Positions 9,192-19,020 of a stretch of DNA of 64,000 nt are shown here, in pieces. The DNA is taken from NCBI GenBank assembly GCA_963788965.1, contig CAWBIK010000006.1, positions 558,001 to 622,000 on the forward strand, given 5' to 3'. Source of the stretch: QHXQ01 sp963788965. Its GTDB lineage: Bacteria; Acidobacteriota; Blastocatellia; Pyrinomonadales; Pyrinomonadaceae. The translations under genes and the position numbers were made by a program. The notes under the pieces were generated by a model, which searched no databases, had not been told where the DNA came from, and was given only the letters and a program-made list of their open reading frames with translations. The first letter of the stretch is position 1, and the number at the start of each line of letters is the position of its first letter.

Positions 9192-10834
9192 TTCTTAACC
9201 CGCGTACTAATGAAAATTAAGTCTGTATCGACGCCTTTGGCTGGATAAAGTACTGGAGTTTCTTGTGTGGTCAGGCTGTTGGCAGCGAGTGCGAATGATT
9301 TTGCAAGCGTTAATCCATCGCCGAGTCGGCCATAAAATGTGCCACTAAATTCGATAGCATCTGCGTCAGACAGCTTACCAGGCCAACCTACAGCAGCATC
9401 CGTAGCATGAGTATCAACCAAGTGCTTAGCAACATCTGCCGAGTCGCATGTGTTAAGTACACACAAACGAATGTGCTCTGGGAAATTAAGCAAAATCGCA
9501 GAGAGTTGTTCCGCGATGATCGGAGATTGGTTAACAAGCAGACCTTGATCCGAAATGAGGGAGAGACTTCGGTTATCACCGTGGCCAGCAAAATGGAGAA
9601 TCTCCGGTCGGTGGCGATAGGCTTCTACAAGTTTTTGATGAGATGCTGCCAAAATAGGTATGGTTACGCAAATTGCATCTCTATACTCAGATCCTCTGAG
9701 CGCTCTCTGTATTGCTTCAAACTCCCTAGGAATTTGTGCTTGATTACGCTGTGCCCCTCCTCGATCGCCAGCTATAAAGAGAACGGTGGTCGGATTATGC
9801 TTCTCTGAGTCAATCTGGCTTTCTCCAATTTCGCGGGCCGTGTCAGTTAGAGGTGTTTCACCTAGCCCTAGCGAGTATATGTGTTCACGCGAGATGTCTG
9901 GAACCCTAACATTACCGTTTAGCACTGATACCTCGAAGTGGCATTCAAAGGATTTTGGAGTCACGTCAGAACTGAACACGGAGTGATAATTTCGTAATGC
10001 TTCAGGGCTATCAGCAAATGCCCTCGCAGCGCCTAATACACCAGCAGTATGGATGCCGCTGGCTAGTATGACGATTGCAGCCTCGTTCAGTGGATTAGGA
10101 AAACGGGCGAAATAGCCATAGTCGCGCCGCATGTTGAAGTAATCTGGTGATGTCTGATCAGATATATCTGAGCGTAATGCAGCTTGTAACTCTAGCGGAT
10201 CATTACCCATCAGGGACACGGCCATCTTCTCACAATCTTCGGTATAGGAAACCCGTGAATTTATCGCGGTCATCATCTCTAGGCATACACGATTACTTAT
10301 GTCCTCACATGAACCCGGACCGCCAACAACGACGATGTTATTCTTCGTGTGCCCTGTTGGTAGATCATCAGAACTAAACTTTTCTATGATTGTCTTCGGA
10401 TAGTACCTCGAAAGGAATACCATGATTTCTAGCAAGGCATCCGTATCTCCAAGATTGTCGAGGTACGTATAGTCAGGGCTCGAACGCTCGGCGAATTCTC
10501 CAGGTTGGTGACATTGTGGGCAGACTACCCATATCGTGGCGGTGTTCCGCGGAAACCAGAGTTCGTAAACCAATTGTTCTAGAATTCGGTTCAGCGATAT
10601 GGCTTGTGAAATATGTCGGTGCAATACGGAGTCAGTGCGAAATAGATCCGCCGTTTCGTTGTAGGGGACCATGTCAGAGGCGCTAAAGCCATGCCTCTTA
10701 GCGGCTGTTTCTGAGTCACTCCTACACACCCCGATATACGATATCCGGGCACCTTGTATGAGACCCAATAGGTAGGCCAAATCCTCGTCATAGTCAGTCA
10801 CGTCGAGAATTGCGAATGCTACCGACTCTATCAA
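9188..10834 (-). CDS. CHAT-domain caspase-like protease
   Basis: A 548-residue protein whose C-terminal 220 residues form a CHAT (caspase-HetF) peptidase. The catalytic His lies in ILHFAGHGD (about residue 418) and the Cys in LCVLNTCDSA (about 460). The N-terminal half contains NNIVVVGGPGS and a YFARFPNPLNEAA...LASGIHTAGVLGAARA block, a pattern that I associate with an effector-linked domain but cannot name. The start is a TTG at 10834 with no strong ribosome site, so the true start may lie a little inside. CHAT proteases in bacterial immunity cleave partner proteins on infection. The coupled downstream gene is the obvious candidate partner. Confidence 0.8.
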   Translation of the reverse strand: MIESVAFAILDVTDYDEDLAYLLGLIQGARISYIGVCRSDSETAAKRHGFSASDMVPYNETADLFRTDSVLHRHISQAISLNRILEQLVYELWFPRNTATIWVVCPQCHQPGEFAERSSPDYTYLDNLGDTDALLEIMVFLSRYYPKTIIEKFSSDDLPTGHTKNNIVVVGGPGSCEDISNRVCLEMMTAINSRVSYTEDCEKMAVSLMGNDPLELQAALRSDISDQTSPDYFNMRRDYGYFARFPNPLNEAAIVILASGIHTAGVLGAARAFADSPEALRNYHSVFSSDVTPKSFECHFEVSVLNGNVRVPDISREHIYSLGLGETPLTDTAREIGESQIDSEKHNPTTVLFIAGDRGGAQRNQAQIPREFEAIQRALRGSEYRDAICVTIPILAASHQKLVEAYRHRPEILHFAGHGDNRSLSLISDQGLLVNQSPIIAEQLSAILLNFPEHIRLCVLNTCDSADVAKHLVDTHATDAAVGWPGKLSDADAIEFSGTFYGRLGDGLTLAKSFALAANSLTTQETPVLYPAKGVDTDLIFISTRVKK

Positions 10835-11037
10835 TTGCTCTTGGGGAGAGTTGCGGTTTTCGGGAGCTAAATAGAGTGGCTCCAGATGAGGGGCTGAACG
10901 TGGTAACGCGCGGAGGCCCCATGCGGGAGGCGCACTTGCGCACGAAGGAATCGCAGAAGAGCCTACGACAACGGCTCAAGATCGCGCATCGTGTACCTTC
11001 TTAAGAAAAAACGCGTCTAGGTAAATCGGGCAGACAG

Positions 11038-11264
11038 ATGGCCGACGAACTGATCAAAGAGAATCCTTACGATGCGCGTCATCTATTTTACGAAGAGATA
11101 CAACAACTCATTGAAGCAATGCGTGAGACGGAGCTGGGGATTTGAAAGGTAAAGCTCTCGTTGAATTCTTGCAGCAGATCGACAGGTTGGGAAGCTTTAA
11201 TAGATCTCCGTATGGGCTGTACGCGCGGAAGATGGAAGTAAGCGCCTTCCGAATCTACTAGACG
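11038..11264 (+). CDS. Possible small ORF pair in a gene-poor gap
   Basis: Between 10835 and 11307 no recognisable gene is present. Two short plausible frames occur: 35 codons from the ATG at 11038 (MADELIKENPYDARHLF...) and 40 codons from a TTG at 11142 (LKGKALVEFLQQIDRLG...), overlapping at a TGA. Residue composition looks protein-like, and a one-base indel near 11142 would fuse them into about 75 residues. No family is recognised and there is no clear ribosome site. This could equally be the remnant of a gene. Confidence 0.22.
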
Positions 11265-11307
11265 TTCTCTAAGGTTAACTATAAATAGTCGAGTAAATTG
11301 TCGCACC

Positions 11308-12614
11308 TCATTTATTACGACGCTTTATTTCAGCTATGGTTTCAACTGGGAGTCCACGTATTCCAAGCTGATACATCGAGAGTAAATTATGTCTTAAATC
11401 ACAAATCCACATCCGATTGTGCTGTCGCGCACGCCTACCAAAAACCTCATCACGAGCGTGTAGCAACCGCCAATTATCGAAAACAACAATATCGCCTTCA
11501 ATTGGCTTGAACATGACTCGATATTTATCTTTGCCAAGCATCTTAGCCAAATGATCAAAGTCATCCTGGCAATCCGGATGTACTTTGATTACATCGTCGA
11601 ACCGGATTCGGCACCGTACTGTATTCATGTTGGTTACCGAGAAAATTGCCCGACATATTCCATTCCGCTTTTAGAGAAGGTAGCAGCATCCGGCCTAGCC
11701 AAATTAAACAGGAGTTGATTACGTTTGGCTTCGGGAATATCTAAAAGCACTTTAGCCATGTCATAGAATAAGCTTTGTGCACCAATCTTTGCATCGGCGA
11801 TATACTGGAAAATTAAAGAAACGGGTTGCTTCGGATGCTGAGTGCCGTCCACGTGAGGGCCAAGATTTTTGATTGTATCCCCTGTATTAGCCGGTACTTC
11901 TTCCTTAGGCTGTATTAGCTTCAAAGTCCCTCTAAATTTGTTCTGCCGCTTGCAGGGTGTGCCTATGAACTTGGCAAGTTCATTTACAACATAGTCGGCT
12001 GCTTCTTGTGCAACAACCCGGAGAAGACAGATTCCATGTTTTTCTAGATTGCTTAATACTCTTTCACTATCAAGTTGCCCTATATTCGGAGTAACGACTA
12101 GGAAATCCTTTATATCGAGATTATTCCAAGGGGTGATTTTACCTATGGTTAGAAGCGCAGCGGATTCGGGCATGTTATCTTCTATCTCCTCTACATCAAA
12201 TTCAATTTCTTCAGCGTCAAATGAAACAGACTGCCCTATTACCAAATAGGCAGTTTCTATTTTAGTTTCTTCAGGACTGTAGTGCTTGTCACACAAGTCG
12301 CAGGCAAATCTATAACCATCATCTGAAAGCTCAATTATAGAATCGCAACGAGTTTCTGGGCAGATATAAACGCGGACGCTTTTTAGTATACCTCCTGCAA
12401 CATAAATATTGAGGAAACGCAGAAGCTGATCAGGGGTTAACCCTAACCTATCTGCCGTTCGATCGACGCGGATTCGCCCTGGGGCGCTTTGGTAAAGCAG
12501 CATATCCAGATCACGAATCTCATTGATTATCTCTGGATGCTCAGTGAGAATGCCGTCGGATACGGGATAGTAAATACCGCACCTCACTTTCTGTACAGGC
12601 ACCGAAAATTCCAA
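11308..12614 (-). CDS. Zn-ribbon plus TauD-like Fe(II)/2-oxoglutarate dioxygenase (frame broken near 11640)
   Basis: The upstream frame (12614-11634) begins with a winged-helix-like segment, then a zinc ribbon (CPETRCDS...FACDLCDK, about residues 85-115), then the dioxygenase N-terminus with the metal-binding HxD in LGPHVDGTQHP. The frame ends at a T run near 11642. The next frame (11628-11308) supplies the distal His/Arg part, GDIVVFDNWRLLHARDEVFG followed by RMWI, as in TauD/gamma-butyrobetaine-hydroxylase enzymes. Together they give a complete facial triad (H, D, H). The N-terminus is uncertain: the TTG at 12614 lies inside the preceding gene, and reading back shows more protein-like sequence, so it may be the C-terminal part of one longer protein with 12541-13596. 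Confidence 0.6.
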
Positions 12615-13596
12615 CTCGCTGATCTTTTGGATAAAGTTTAACGTGGATTACGCGATCAAGTTTGCCTGACACAGGCTGCCAATAAAGATTCCCGAGAAGG
12701 GGCAGAGTCCCCTGACCCAATGCTTCGCGTGCTTTCTTTACAGATAGGTTTTCAAACACATCCTTTCCTCGTCCGCGGCTAGTGAAACTAGCTACCTCTC
12801 CGCCAATAACTTCATGTCGATATTGTCTTCGGAGAGCTTCGCCTGAATCTTCAATCTTACTGATGGAGCGCGATAAGCGAAGACGATCAAATAAACCAAT
12901 ACTTACAAGGGATCCCAGTTCTTTCTCAAAACGCTCTCTCATTAAGTCGTAATTGCTTCCGCTCGGGAGGCGCTGAATCATTAAGGCTGCATGACCACTT
13001 ATCAAGTCCCAATCGAATGTAGTAATGCCTCTAGCTTTACGCCGTTCATACGCATATTTGATGATACTTCCGTCCTCAATATCTTCTTCAGGGACACGCT
13101 CCTCCCAAACATGCGTTTCAATCCACTGAATACGTATTCTAGTAGGACTGTGCCTCAAAGAGGATATTTCTGGTCGAGGGGGAAGAACAATTGGGTTTCT
13201 TCTATTGTACAGATGCAGCAGGCCATTCCTTTTGAGAATGGCTCGAACTTCTTTAGGTGAAACCCAGCGTTCAACATGTTGCTGGCTTGAGCGATACAGG
13301 TAAATATGCTGGTTGCCCCAACCCTCAATTTCATCAAGGGCAGCAATTAGATCTGTAACATCTATTCTACCTGCTGCTAATTCATGGGTTACTCGCCGAC
13401 GCAGTTCCTGCTTCGTAGCACTGACAGGTAGCTTATGATATTGAAGGAAATTTCGGAGCGTCCACGCTGGGCGATTCAACAGCAGTGTAACTAGAAGTTG
13501 TATTTCTTCTTCGCTAGGGGCCTCGTATTCATCAATGAGGTCAAGTTCAATAAGGGGTATTTGTCCATTTGAGCCTGTATCGAAATTTGTTGACAT
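12541..13596 (-). CDS. Unassigned protein with SAP-like N-terminal motif
   Basis: Start placed at the ATG at 13596, which follows an AGGTGG ribosome site by six bases. A longer frame back to 13650 lacks one. About residues 30-60 read like a SAP/helix-extension-helix DNA-binding element (LRNFLQYHKLPVSATKQEL). The rest, with HVEARERV-like basic helices and an RGRGKDVFEN stretch, matches no family that I know. The last 25 residues are Arg/His-rich and look out of frame, whereas the overlapping frame there (TLNFIQKISELEF) flows into the dioxygenase. An indel near 12630 fusing this gene to the TauD-like gene is therefore likely. A DNA-binding SAP plus Zn-ribbon plus dioxygenase would suit a nucleic-acid-modifying or demodifying enzyme, as inference. 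Confidence 0.5.
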   Translation of the reverse strand: MSTNFDTGSNGQIPLIELDLIDEYEAPSEEEIQLLVTLLLNRPAWTLRNFLQYHKLPVSATKQELRRRVTHELAAGRIDVTDLIAALDEIEGWGNQHIYLYRSSQQHVERWVSPKEVRAILKRNGLLHLYNRRNPIVLPPRPEISSLRHSPTRIRIQWIETHVWEERVPEEDIEDGSIIKYAYERRKARGITTFDWDLISGHAALMIQRLPSGSNYDLMRERFEKELGSLVSIGLFDRLRLSRSISKIEDSGEALRRQYRHEVIGGEVASFTSRGRGKDVFENLSVKKAREALGQGTLPLLGNLYWQPVSGKLDRVIHVKLYPKDQRVGIFGACTESEVRYLLSRIRRHSH

Positions 13597-14076
13597 AATC
13601 CACCTGGACACAGTTGCTGGTGAGCAGTCTCTGTATACTGGCAAAGCCAAAGTGAATTAGCATTGAGCCACCCCTTTGGCGGTAATCAATAAAGCCTCGC
13701 GCGCTTGGTACTGCTGAGTGTCGAAGGAAGAAGAGGCGGGTCACGCAGCAGTTCCCGAGGCCGAAAGCGGCACTAGCTTTTTTGCTGAAGTGAAGGGTAA
13801 AAGATTGAAGGAAAGCTGTCAATATATTGGGGTTATCCTTGAAGGTGGTCCTATAGCATGTATGGGGAGAGGAGGTGTCTCTCTGGCCGAAGTCGCGCTC
13901 GTCCCTGTTTGCCTAAGTGAACCCTACTTAGTAGGAAGGAACGTTAAAGTGATAAAGATCAATGTAATGCGGTTCATTGAAAGCTCCTTAAAGCAATAAT
14001 ATTTCACTCGCTCCGGCGTCCAGTTCTGCTCCTCTAAGCGTAAAGAGGGGCAGATACATCACGATTTTAAGTAGAT

Positions 14077-14197
14077 ATGGGAACAATGGTAATGACTCTA
14101 TCTAGCTGTCACTGGTCGTTAAGTGATCGATAAAATCAGCAATTCTATATCTTTAGAGAAAATAGCTGTGGTAATGGGAACAACGGTCATAGCTCTA
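14077..14197 (+). repeat. Imperfect 24-bp direct repeat pair
   Basis: The segments at 14077-14100 and 14174-14197 share ATGGGAACAAYGGTMAT and the CTCTA tail, with three mismatches over 24 bp and start points 97 bp apart. They are not TnsB-type sites. They may be a duplicated operator or remnants of a duplicated segment. Confidence 0.55.
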
Positions 14198-14286
14198 AAT
14201 TGATGAGATGTAGCTGACAGGGCAATAATCGGTGGCACTGTCACCTACTCGGTTTGTAGCTAAGATGGAAAGTCAATGCAAAAGAA

Positions 14287-14329
14287 AACCGCCTGTATGG
14301 TCCTCCAAAATGGAAGCTTACAGGCGGTT
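14287..14329. terminator. Hairpin, possible terminator
   Basis: AACCGCCTGTA at 14287 pairs perfectly with TACAGGCGGTT ending at 14329 (11 bp, 21-nt loop), followed by a short T-rich stretch. No gene reads directly into it, so function is uncertain. Confidence 0.45.
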
Positions 14330-14424
14330 CAATTTATGGTTGTCCGGGAACGCTAGTTATGGTTGCCCCGAATTGCCAACTACGGTTGTCGCGTAGGTAT
14401 AAATCCCATTAAGGTGAAGAAATT

Positions 14425-14548
14425 TAGTCTGCAAGCCTGCCGATCAGGGCGAAGAGCGGCAAGTATGTTGCAACGATGGAAGAGCTTAAATCAACAGGAG
14501 TCAAGGTAAGAACTTAATTTCTTCAGGTCACAACTTAATTTCTCCAGG
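14425..14548 (+). mobile_element. Tn7-like right end (R0)
   Basis: Read inward from 14548 on the minus strand, two tandem sites, AAATTAAGTTGTGACC and AAATTAAGTTCTTACC, are spaced 21 bp apart. This is the packed TnsB-site arrangement of Tn7 right ends. About 120 bp of this segment matches the right end at 51.02-51.15 kb in the same orientation (shared GTCTG, GAAGAGCGGCAA, GTTGCAAC and the site pair). The expected terminal TG is not preserved: by the 15-nt rule the terminus would overlap the neighbouring left end by three bases. It marks the right boundary of an older element whose cargo fills the first 14 kb. Confidence 0.7.
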
Positions 14549-14698
14549 TGTTCACGGAAAATAATGTTCTTACCTAAAATGACTGTAAACTCTTTATTTG
14601 AGACGTAGACTAGCTTCTGGATTACGTTCAAAGTTCTTACCTAAACTTGCCACCGGCAGCCGGATATTAAAGTCTTTAGAAAATAAAGTTCTTACATA
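14549..14698 (+). mobile_element. Tn7-like left end (L1)
   Basis: Starts with TGTTCACGGAAAATAATG, matching the terminus at 23537 (TGTTCACGAACAATAAAG) and the general Tn7 layout TGTnnnnn followed by an ACAATAAAGTCTT-like site. Three spaced TnsB-type sites follow, with cores near 14564 (TGTTCTTACC), 14631 (AAGTTCTTACC) and 14687 (AAGTTCTTACA). Wide spacing is typical of Tn7 left ends. It abuts R0 with no intervening bases, giving a head-to-tail junction of two elements. Confidence 0.75.
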
Positions 14699-14826
14699 AA
14701 AAGCAGCTCTGTATTGATTCAGGGCGTCTCGGTTTGTGAGCAAAGATGCCAGCAGGAAACATCTGACGTGGGTTGTTCTCCACCGCGCATCACTCGGTTC
14801 TGGTTTCTTCCTTTTGTCCTGTACAT

Positions 14827-15832
14827 CTACTTCCGCGCGACTGCAACTAGGCGAAAGCCACCTGTGGTGAAGCGTCCATCCACTGCATAAGAACTGCGGG
14901 ATACGGATCTGACAAATTTTCTCTCTTGAGTCCACGAACCGCCGCGCACGATCCGACCAGTCGGATCTACTCCTCGCAACCATGCTGAGCCGTCCGTCGG
15001 TGCCCCGTTGTAACTGTCATGCCACACATCTTCGCACCACTCCCATACATTCCCTTGCATATCGTATAACCCAAATTCATTTGGCTGCTTCTGCCCTACT
15101 CGGTGCGTCTTCTGATCGGAGTTTGCATCATGCCAAGCCATCGAATCCAGATCGCCAGCATAATCTCCCGTTGTCCCTGCTCGACACGCCCACTCCCACT
15201 CTGCTTCGCTCGGTAATCTGTATGTATAATCATTTCTCTTCGCATTTAACCTACGGATAAATCCCTGCACGTCATTCCATGATACCCACTCCACGGGACA
15301 CTCATCGCATCCTTTGAAGTGCGATGGGTTCGTCCCCATTATTGCTTGCCACTGTGCTTGCGTCACTTCATATTTCCCTATGTAGTAACTCTGCAAACTC
15401 ACTCGATGCTGAGTGAGGGGTTACAGCCTCATATCCGCTATTAAGCGAACCCATACAGAAGCTCCCCGCAGGTATCTCCACCATTTCCAATTTGACGCCA
15501 TTCAAGCTTTCGCTGTATCCGCGCCCCGTTCCCCTCGACGGCGGATCAGCAACACACGGTTCTTGACGCGGAGTTGCGCGGGCAGGCGATCTGGATTTGC
15601 TGCGCGGTGCGCCTGATGAGGTTGACGTTCGTGTGGACGGGCGCGGCGTGGAGGCTGGCTTAGGTGCGACTACTCCGCCTTTTTCCTGTATCTCTGAGAT
15701 CAACCCTACTGCTTTGTTCACTCTTAGCAATGGTGAGTGCGGCGACACCAAGGCGAGAATGATAAACAGCATGCAAGCTTTGAAAGATTTGAGTCTTATA
15801 TTGCTGATCACGCTTTCCACCCTGCTAACCAA
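14827..15832 (-). CDS. Secreted formylglycine-generating-enzyme-like (SUMF1) protein (frame broken near 15418)
   Basis: The N-terminal frame (15832-15368) has a signal-like hydrophobic segment, a Pro/Ser/Thr-rich linker and the start of the FGE domain (VEIPAGSFCMGS). An indel at a CCCC run near 15418 moves into the frame ending at 14827: YYIGKYEVTQAQW, LPSEAEWEWACRAG, EFGLYDMQGNVWEWCEDVW, RGGSW, TTGGFRL. These are standard FGE-sulfatase motifs. Joined length is about 320 residues. It is a paralogue of the next gene upstream. In prokaryotic conflict systems such domains often act as ligand-binding or peptide-modifying effectors rather than sulfatase activators. The catalytic Cys pair is not evident. 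Confidence 0.7.
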
Positions 15833-15874
15833 TCATATCCCTGTCTCAGCCACCGCACGCGAGGACAACAACTA

Positions 15875-16780
15875 TCAAGACCCCGCAGAGAGAACGACGC
15901 GAAATCCGACGCCGTGGTAGCCGCGCACGTCCGGATCGAATCCGGTTGCTACACGTCCAGTGCAGGAGTAGGGGAAGTTGTGCCACGTACCACCACGCAA
16001 CACCCGGTGCCGTCCCTCGCCGCTCACCCATGCACCTCCATCCGCCGGCGCTCCGTTATAACTATTGTGATATAAGTCTTCACACCACTCCTGCACATTA
16101 CCTAGTATGTCGTATAACCCGAATCTATTAGCCAGTTTCTGCCCCACCGGATGCGTCCTGCTGCCGGAGTTCTTAAGGTACCACCCCATCGTACCCACAT
16201 CATCTGCATGACCCGTCGTCCCCGCGCGACAGGCATATTCCCACTCCGCTTCACTCGGCAACCGATACTCACGCCCCGTCATTCGCGAGAGCTTTCGACA
16301 AAAGTCCTTCGCATCATTCCATGAAATACTCTCCACTGGAAGATTATCGCCCTTGAAATCTGACGGATTTGTCCCCATCACTGCTCGGTACTGCGCCTGC
16401 GTCACTTCATATTTCCCCATGTAGAAACTCCGCACCGTGACCCGATGCTGTGGGTGTTCGTCACCGTTAGGTGACCCCATCATAAACGTCCCCGCAGGAA
16501 TCAATACCATCTCTATGTGCGGCGCGGTCTGTCGCGGTTTTGCGGGAGCGGTCGTCCTGCGTGGTGTATCAGATGTAGTTGATGTTCGTGTGGACGGGCG
16601 CGGCGTGGAGCGCGGGTGAGGTGTAGGACTAGGTTTAACTACTCCTCCTTTCTCCTGTGCAGATATGGTTGAAACAAGTTTCGTCGGCGGCAATGAATCG
16701 GAGATTGAAAGCGACCCTACAGCGATTGCCAACGTGGTAATGATCAGGCTAAGTCTCAATTGGGAACTGTATGCTCTCAT
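15875..16780 (-). CDS. Secreted formylglycine-generating-enzyme-like (SUMF1) protein
   Basis: An intact 301-residue paralogue of the neighbouring gene. Residues 1-42 resemble a signal peptide, residues 45-85 are a Pro/Thr/Arg linker, and about 88-300 form the FGE domain: MVLIPAGTFMMGSPNG, YMGKYEVTQAQYRAVMG, LPSEAEWEYACRAGTTG, RFGLYDILGNVQEWCEDLY, HRVLRGGTW and VGFRVV. The gene is preceded by a kinase-FGE fusion on the same strand (20 bp gap), so the three form one transcription unit. Confidence 0.85.
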   Translation of the reverse strand: MRAYSSQLRLSLIITTLAIAVGSLSISDSLPPTKLVSTISAQEKGGVVKPSPTPHPRSTPRPSTRTSTTSDTPRRTTAPAKPRQTAPHIEMVLIPAGTFMMGSPNGDEHPQHRVTVRSFYMGKYEVTQAQYRAVMGTNPSDFKGDNLPVESISWNDAKDFCRKLSRMTGREYRLPSEAEWEYACRAGTTGHADDVGTMGWYLKNSGSRTHPVGQKLANRFGLYDILGNVQEWCEDLYHNSYNGAPADGGAWVSGEGRHRVLRGGTWHNFPYSCTGRVATGFDPDVRGYHGVGFRVVLSAGS

Positions 16781-16799
16781 CGCTCACCCCACATCATTC

Positions 16800-18895
16800 T
16801 TAGTTCTGCCCGGACAATTCGGTGTCCTTAACGCACCGAAACCCAGTTTTGTCGTAATCAACGCCGCTTACGGGATAACCTCGGCGGTAAGTAGTCGTCG
16901 CCTCGTTCTTATCTTCTATATATGACCCGCCTCGAATTACGCGCAAATCACCGGGGGGCTTGTTTGGCAGTGCCTGCCCCTTCTTATAAGCCGTTAATTT
17001 GCTGGCAGTCCATTCCCACGCATTACCAACCATGTCAAACACGCCGAAAGGTGACTGCCCCTTATAAAAACCTACATCAGCCATGCCGCCCGATGGGCGC
17101 TCGGCATTGGCTAAGTCCGCGCCCCACGCATTGCCCCAAGGATAAAGCCGTCCATCCGTGCCGCGCGCGGCGAATTCCCACTCCTCTTCAGTAGGAAGAC
17201 GCTTGCCAGCCCATTTTGCGTAGGCTATAGCATCATCCCACGTCACTCCGGTCACGGGCTGGCGCCGTGCGCCAGCAGGATAAGTACCGTCAGTCCAGAC
17301 GTGCGGAGCGACGCGATTCGTGGCTGTAATGAACTTCGCGTAATCTTCGTTTGTGACTTCGTAGATGTCTATGAAGAATGGTCGGACAGCGACGCGATGC
17401 GCGGGACGCTCGTAAGGGTCCCCGTCATCGCGTCCCATCATGAATTCGCCGCCCGGCACGTATGCCATACCCGCAGGCGGCGTCGGTGGCGACACCTTCT
17501 CGCTTGGTTGCTTGACTATAGATGGTTGCCCTTCGTCCGTTTGTTGCCGCGTGCTTGCACCCGGCGCAGGGCCTTTGGAAATCATCCAGACGCCGACGAT
17601 GACCACAACAGCAAGAAAGGCTAAGGCGGCGACTACCAATGTGCGTCTACTTCCTTTGTTTGTCTCTGTCTCTACCTCGTCAGCTACCATGCTCACTGGC
17701 GGAGGGTTTGAAGCGTCCGTGCTTTGATACAATTGCTCCTGCGCGGTCTTAATTGTTTTCACGTCCAACGTAGCGGGTGGCACGCCTGTATCTTTCGCTC
17801 TTTGCGTTTGTGCAGTAATGGTCCGAGCGGCTTTCGCCTGCTCAACGCGACGGCTCACTTCTCCCGCTTCGGCCTCGCGGCGACTGCGTTCTTCCTCCTC
17901 TCGCAGGAGCCTCTGTTCTTCCTGCAAGCGCAGGGTTCAGCTTCTTCTTGCCGTCGCCGCTCTTCTTCTTCAGCAATACGGCGACGCGCGGCCTCTGCTT
18001 CTGCTGCTTGGCGTGCGGCTTCGGCTTCTGCATGCAAGCGCGCGGCTTCAGCGCGGCGCGTCTCTTCCTCATCCTCACGTAGCGCGCGGCGCATCTCTGT
18101 GGCGTTTGCGGGGCGCGCTTTCCGGCTGATTGCCATCGCTCGGTGAATAACCGCGGCGATTGCTGGCGAGACTTGCGGGTTAAGCTCCTCAATCGACAGC
18201 AACGGGTCTGGCTGATCATCTTCTATGGCATTAAAGCGCGTCGGCGCGTCCTTCGGCGGCGTGCCGGTCATCAGGTGATAGAGCGTCGCACCCAACGAAT
18301 AAAGGTCGCTGCGCGGGTCTGTGCCCTTGCCGTAAATTTGTTCGAGCGAGGCATAGACGGGCGTGAAACCGCGTACGCTGTGGCTTGTGAGAAGCGTCTG
18401 CATCTGTCCGGCAGAGCCTTTTGCTAGGCCGAAATCGAGCAAGAAAATCTCACCCTGTCTGGTGTGCTTTAAGTTAGAGGGCTTGATGTCACGATGCAGA
18501 ATCGGCGGCTGGTGGCCGTGTAGATATTCCAACACCTTGAGCAGTTCGTCCGCCCATTGAAGCACCTGAGCGGGCGAAAATGCTGTCCCGCGAATCTCCA
18601 TCAGTTCTGCTAGATCGTAGCCGGGAACAAACTCCATCACGAGGAACTGGCCGCCGTTTTCTGTGAAGTGGTCCATCACCTTCGGCAAAGCAGCGTGGCG
18701 CAGGTTAGCCAACAGTGCAGCCTCACGCTCGAAGGCGCGGCGCGCTCCGGCGTCAGTTGCGACCAGCGTCTCTTTTACAGCGACCACACAACTCACGCGC
18801 TCGTCAATCGCTTCATAGACCGTCCCCATGCCGCCTTTACCAAGCTGGCGTATGACGCGATAGCGATTTTGCAGAGTAGTGTTTGGGGAAAGCAT
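16800..18895 (-). CDS. Ser/Thr protein kinase fused to FGE domain, membrane-anchored (frame broken near 17930)
   Basis: Kinase residues about 1-270 show GKGGMGTVYEA, VAVKE, HRDIKPSN, DFGLA and SDLYSLGATLYHLMTG. A long Ala/Glu/Arg coiled coil follows, during which the frame is lost near 17930 and resumes (EEQRLLREEEERSRREAEAG). A TM segment (TLVVAALAFLAVVVIVGVW) precedes a C-terminal FGE domain (YVPGGEFMMGRDDGD, VTNEDYAKF, LPTEEEWEFAARG, FGVFDMVGNAWEWTA, RGGSY, TGFRCV). Total is about 695 residues. Start set at the ATG at 18895, which precedes NRYRVIRQLGKGG by a normal distance. The kinase faces the cytoplasm and the FGE domain probably faces the periplasm, linking outside sensing to phosphorylation. 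It heads an operon of three FGE genes. Confidence 0.8.
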
Positions 18896-19020
18896 TCCTA
18901 ACGCAAAATTACGTCGGCAGAGATGACTTTGTCGAACCAGCAAATTGGTGAGTCACTTATCACCGAAAGTTATATCTGAATATACCTCGTTGTGGTGTGA
19001 GTCTAATTAACCATCTCCTC

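Larger units (their letters stand above)
13600..14424 (+). other. Gene-poor stretch with short repeats
   Basis: No supported gene is seen in about 820 bp. A 93-codon open frame at 13718-13999 starts with GTG, has no ribosome site and no recognisable motif. The stretch holds a 24-bp imperfect direct repeat (14077, 14174), a hairpin at 14287-14329, and a second small repeat of TATGGTTG near 14336 and 14357. It leads into the right end of a Tn7-like element and probably represents end-proximal non-coding DNA of that element. Confidence 0.4.

Noticed and set aside
13718..13999. 93-codon open frame
   Set aside because: GTG start, no ribosome site, no motif and atypical composition. It lies in a gene-poor stretch next to a transposon end.
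14500..14700. Regularly repeated AAGTTCTTACC motifs resembling a short CRISPR-like array
   Set aside because: Spacing is irregular on the left-end side, a TG terminus precedes the motifs, and they match Tn7-type TnsB sites. No cas genes are present.
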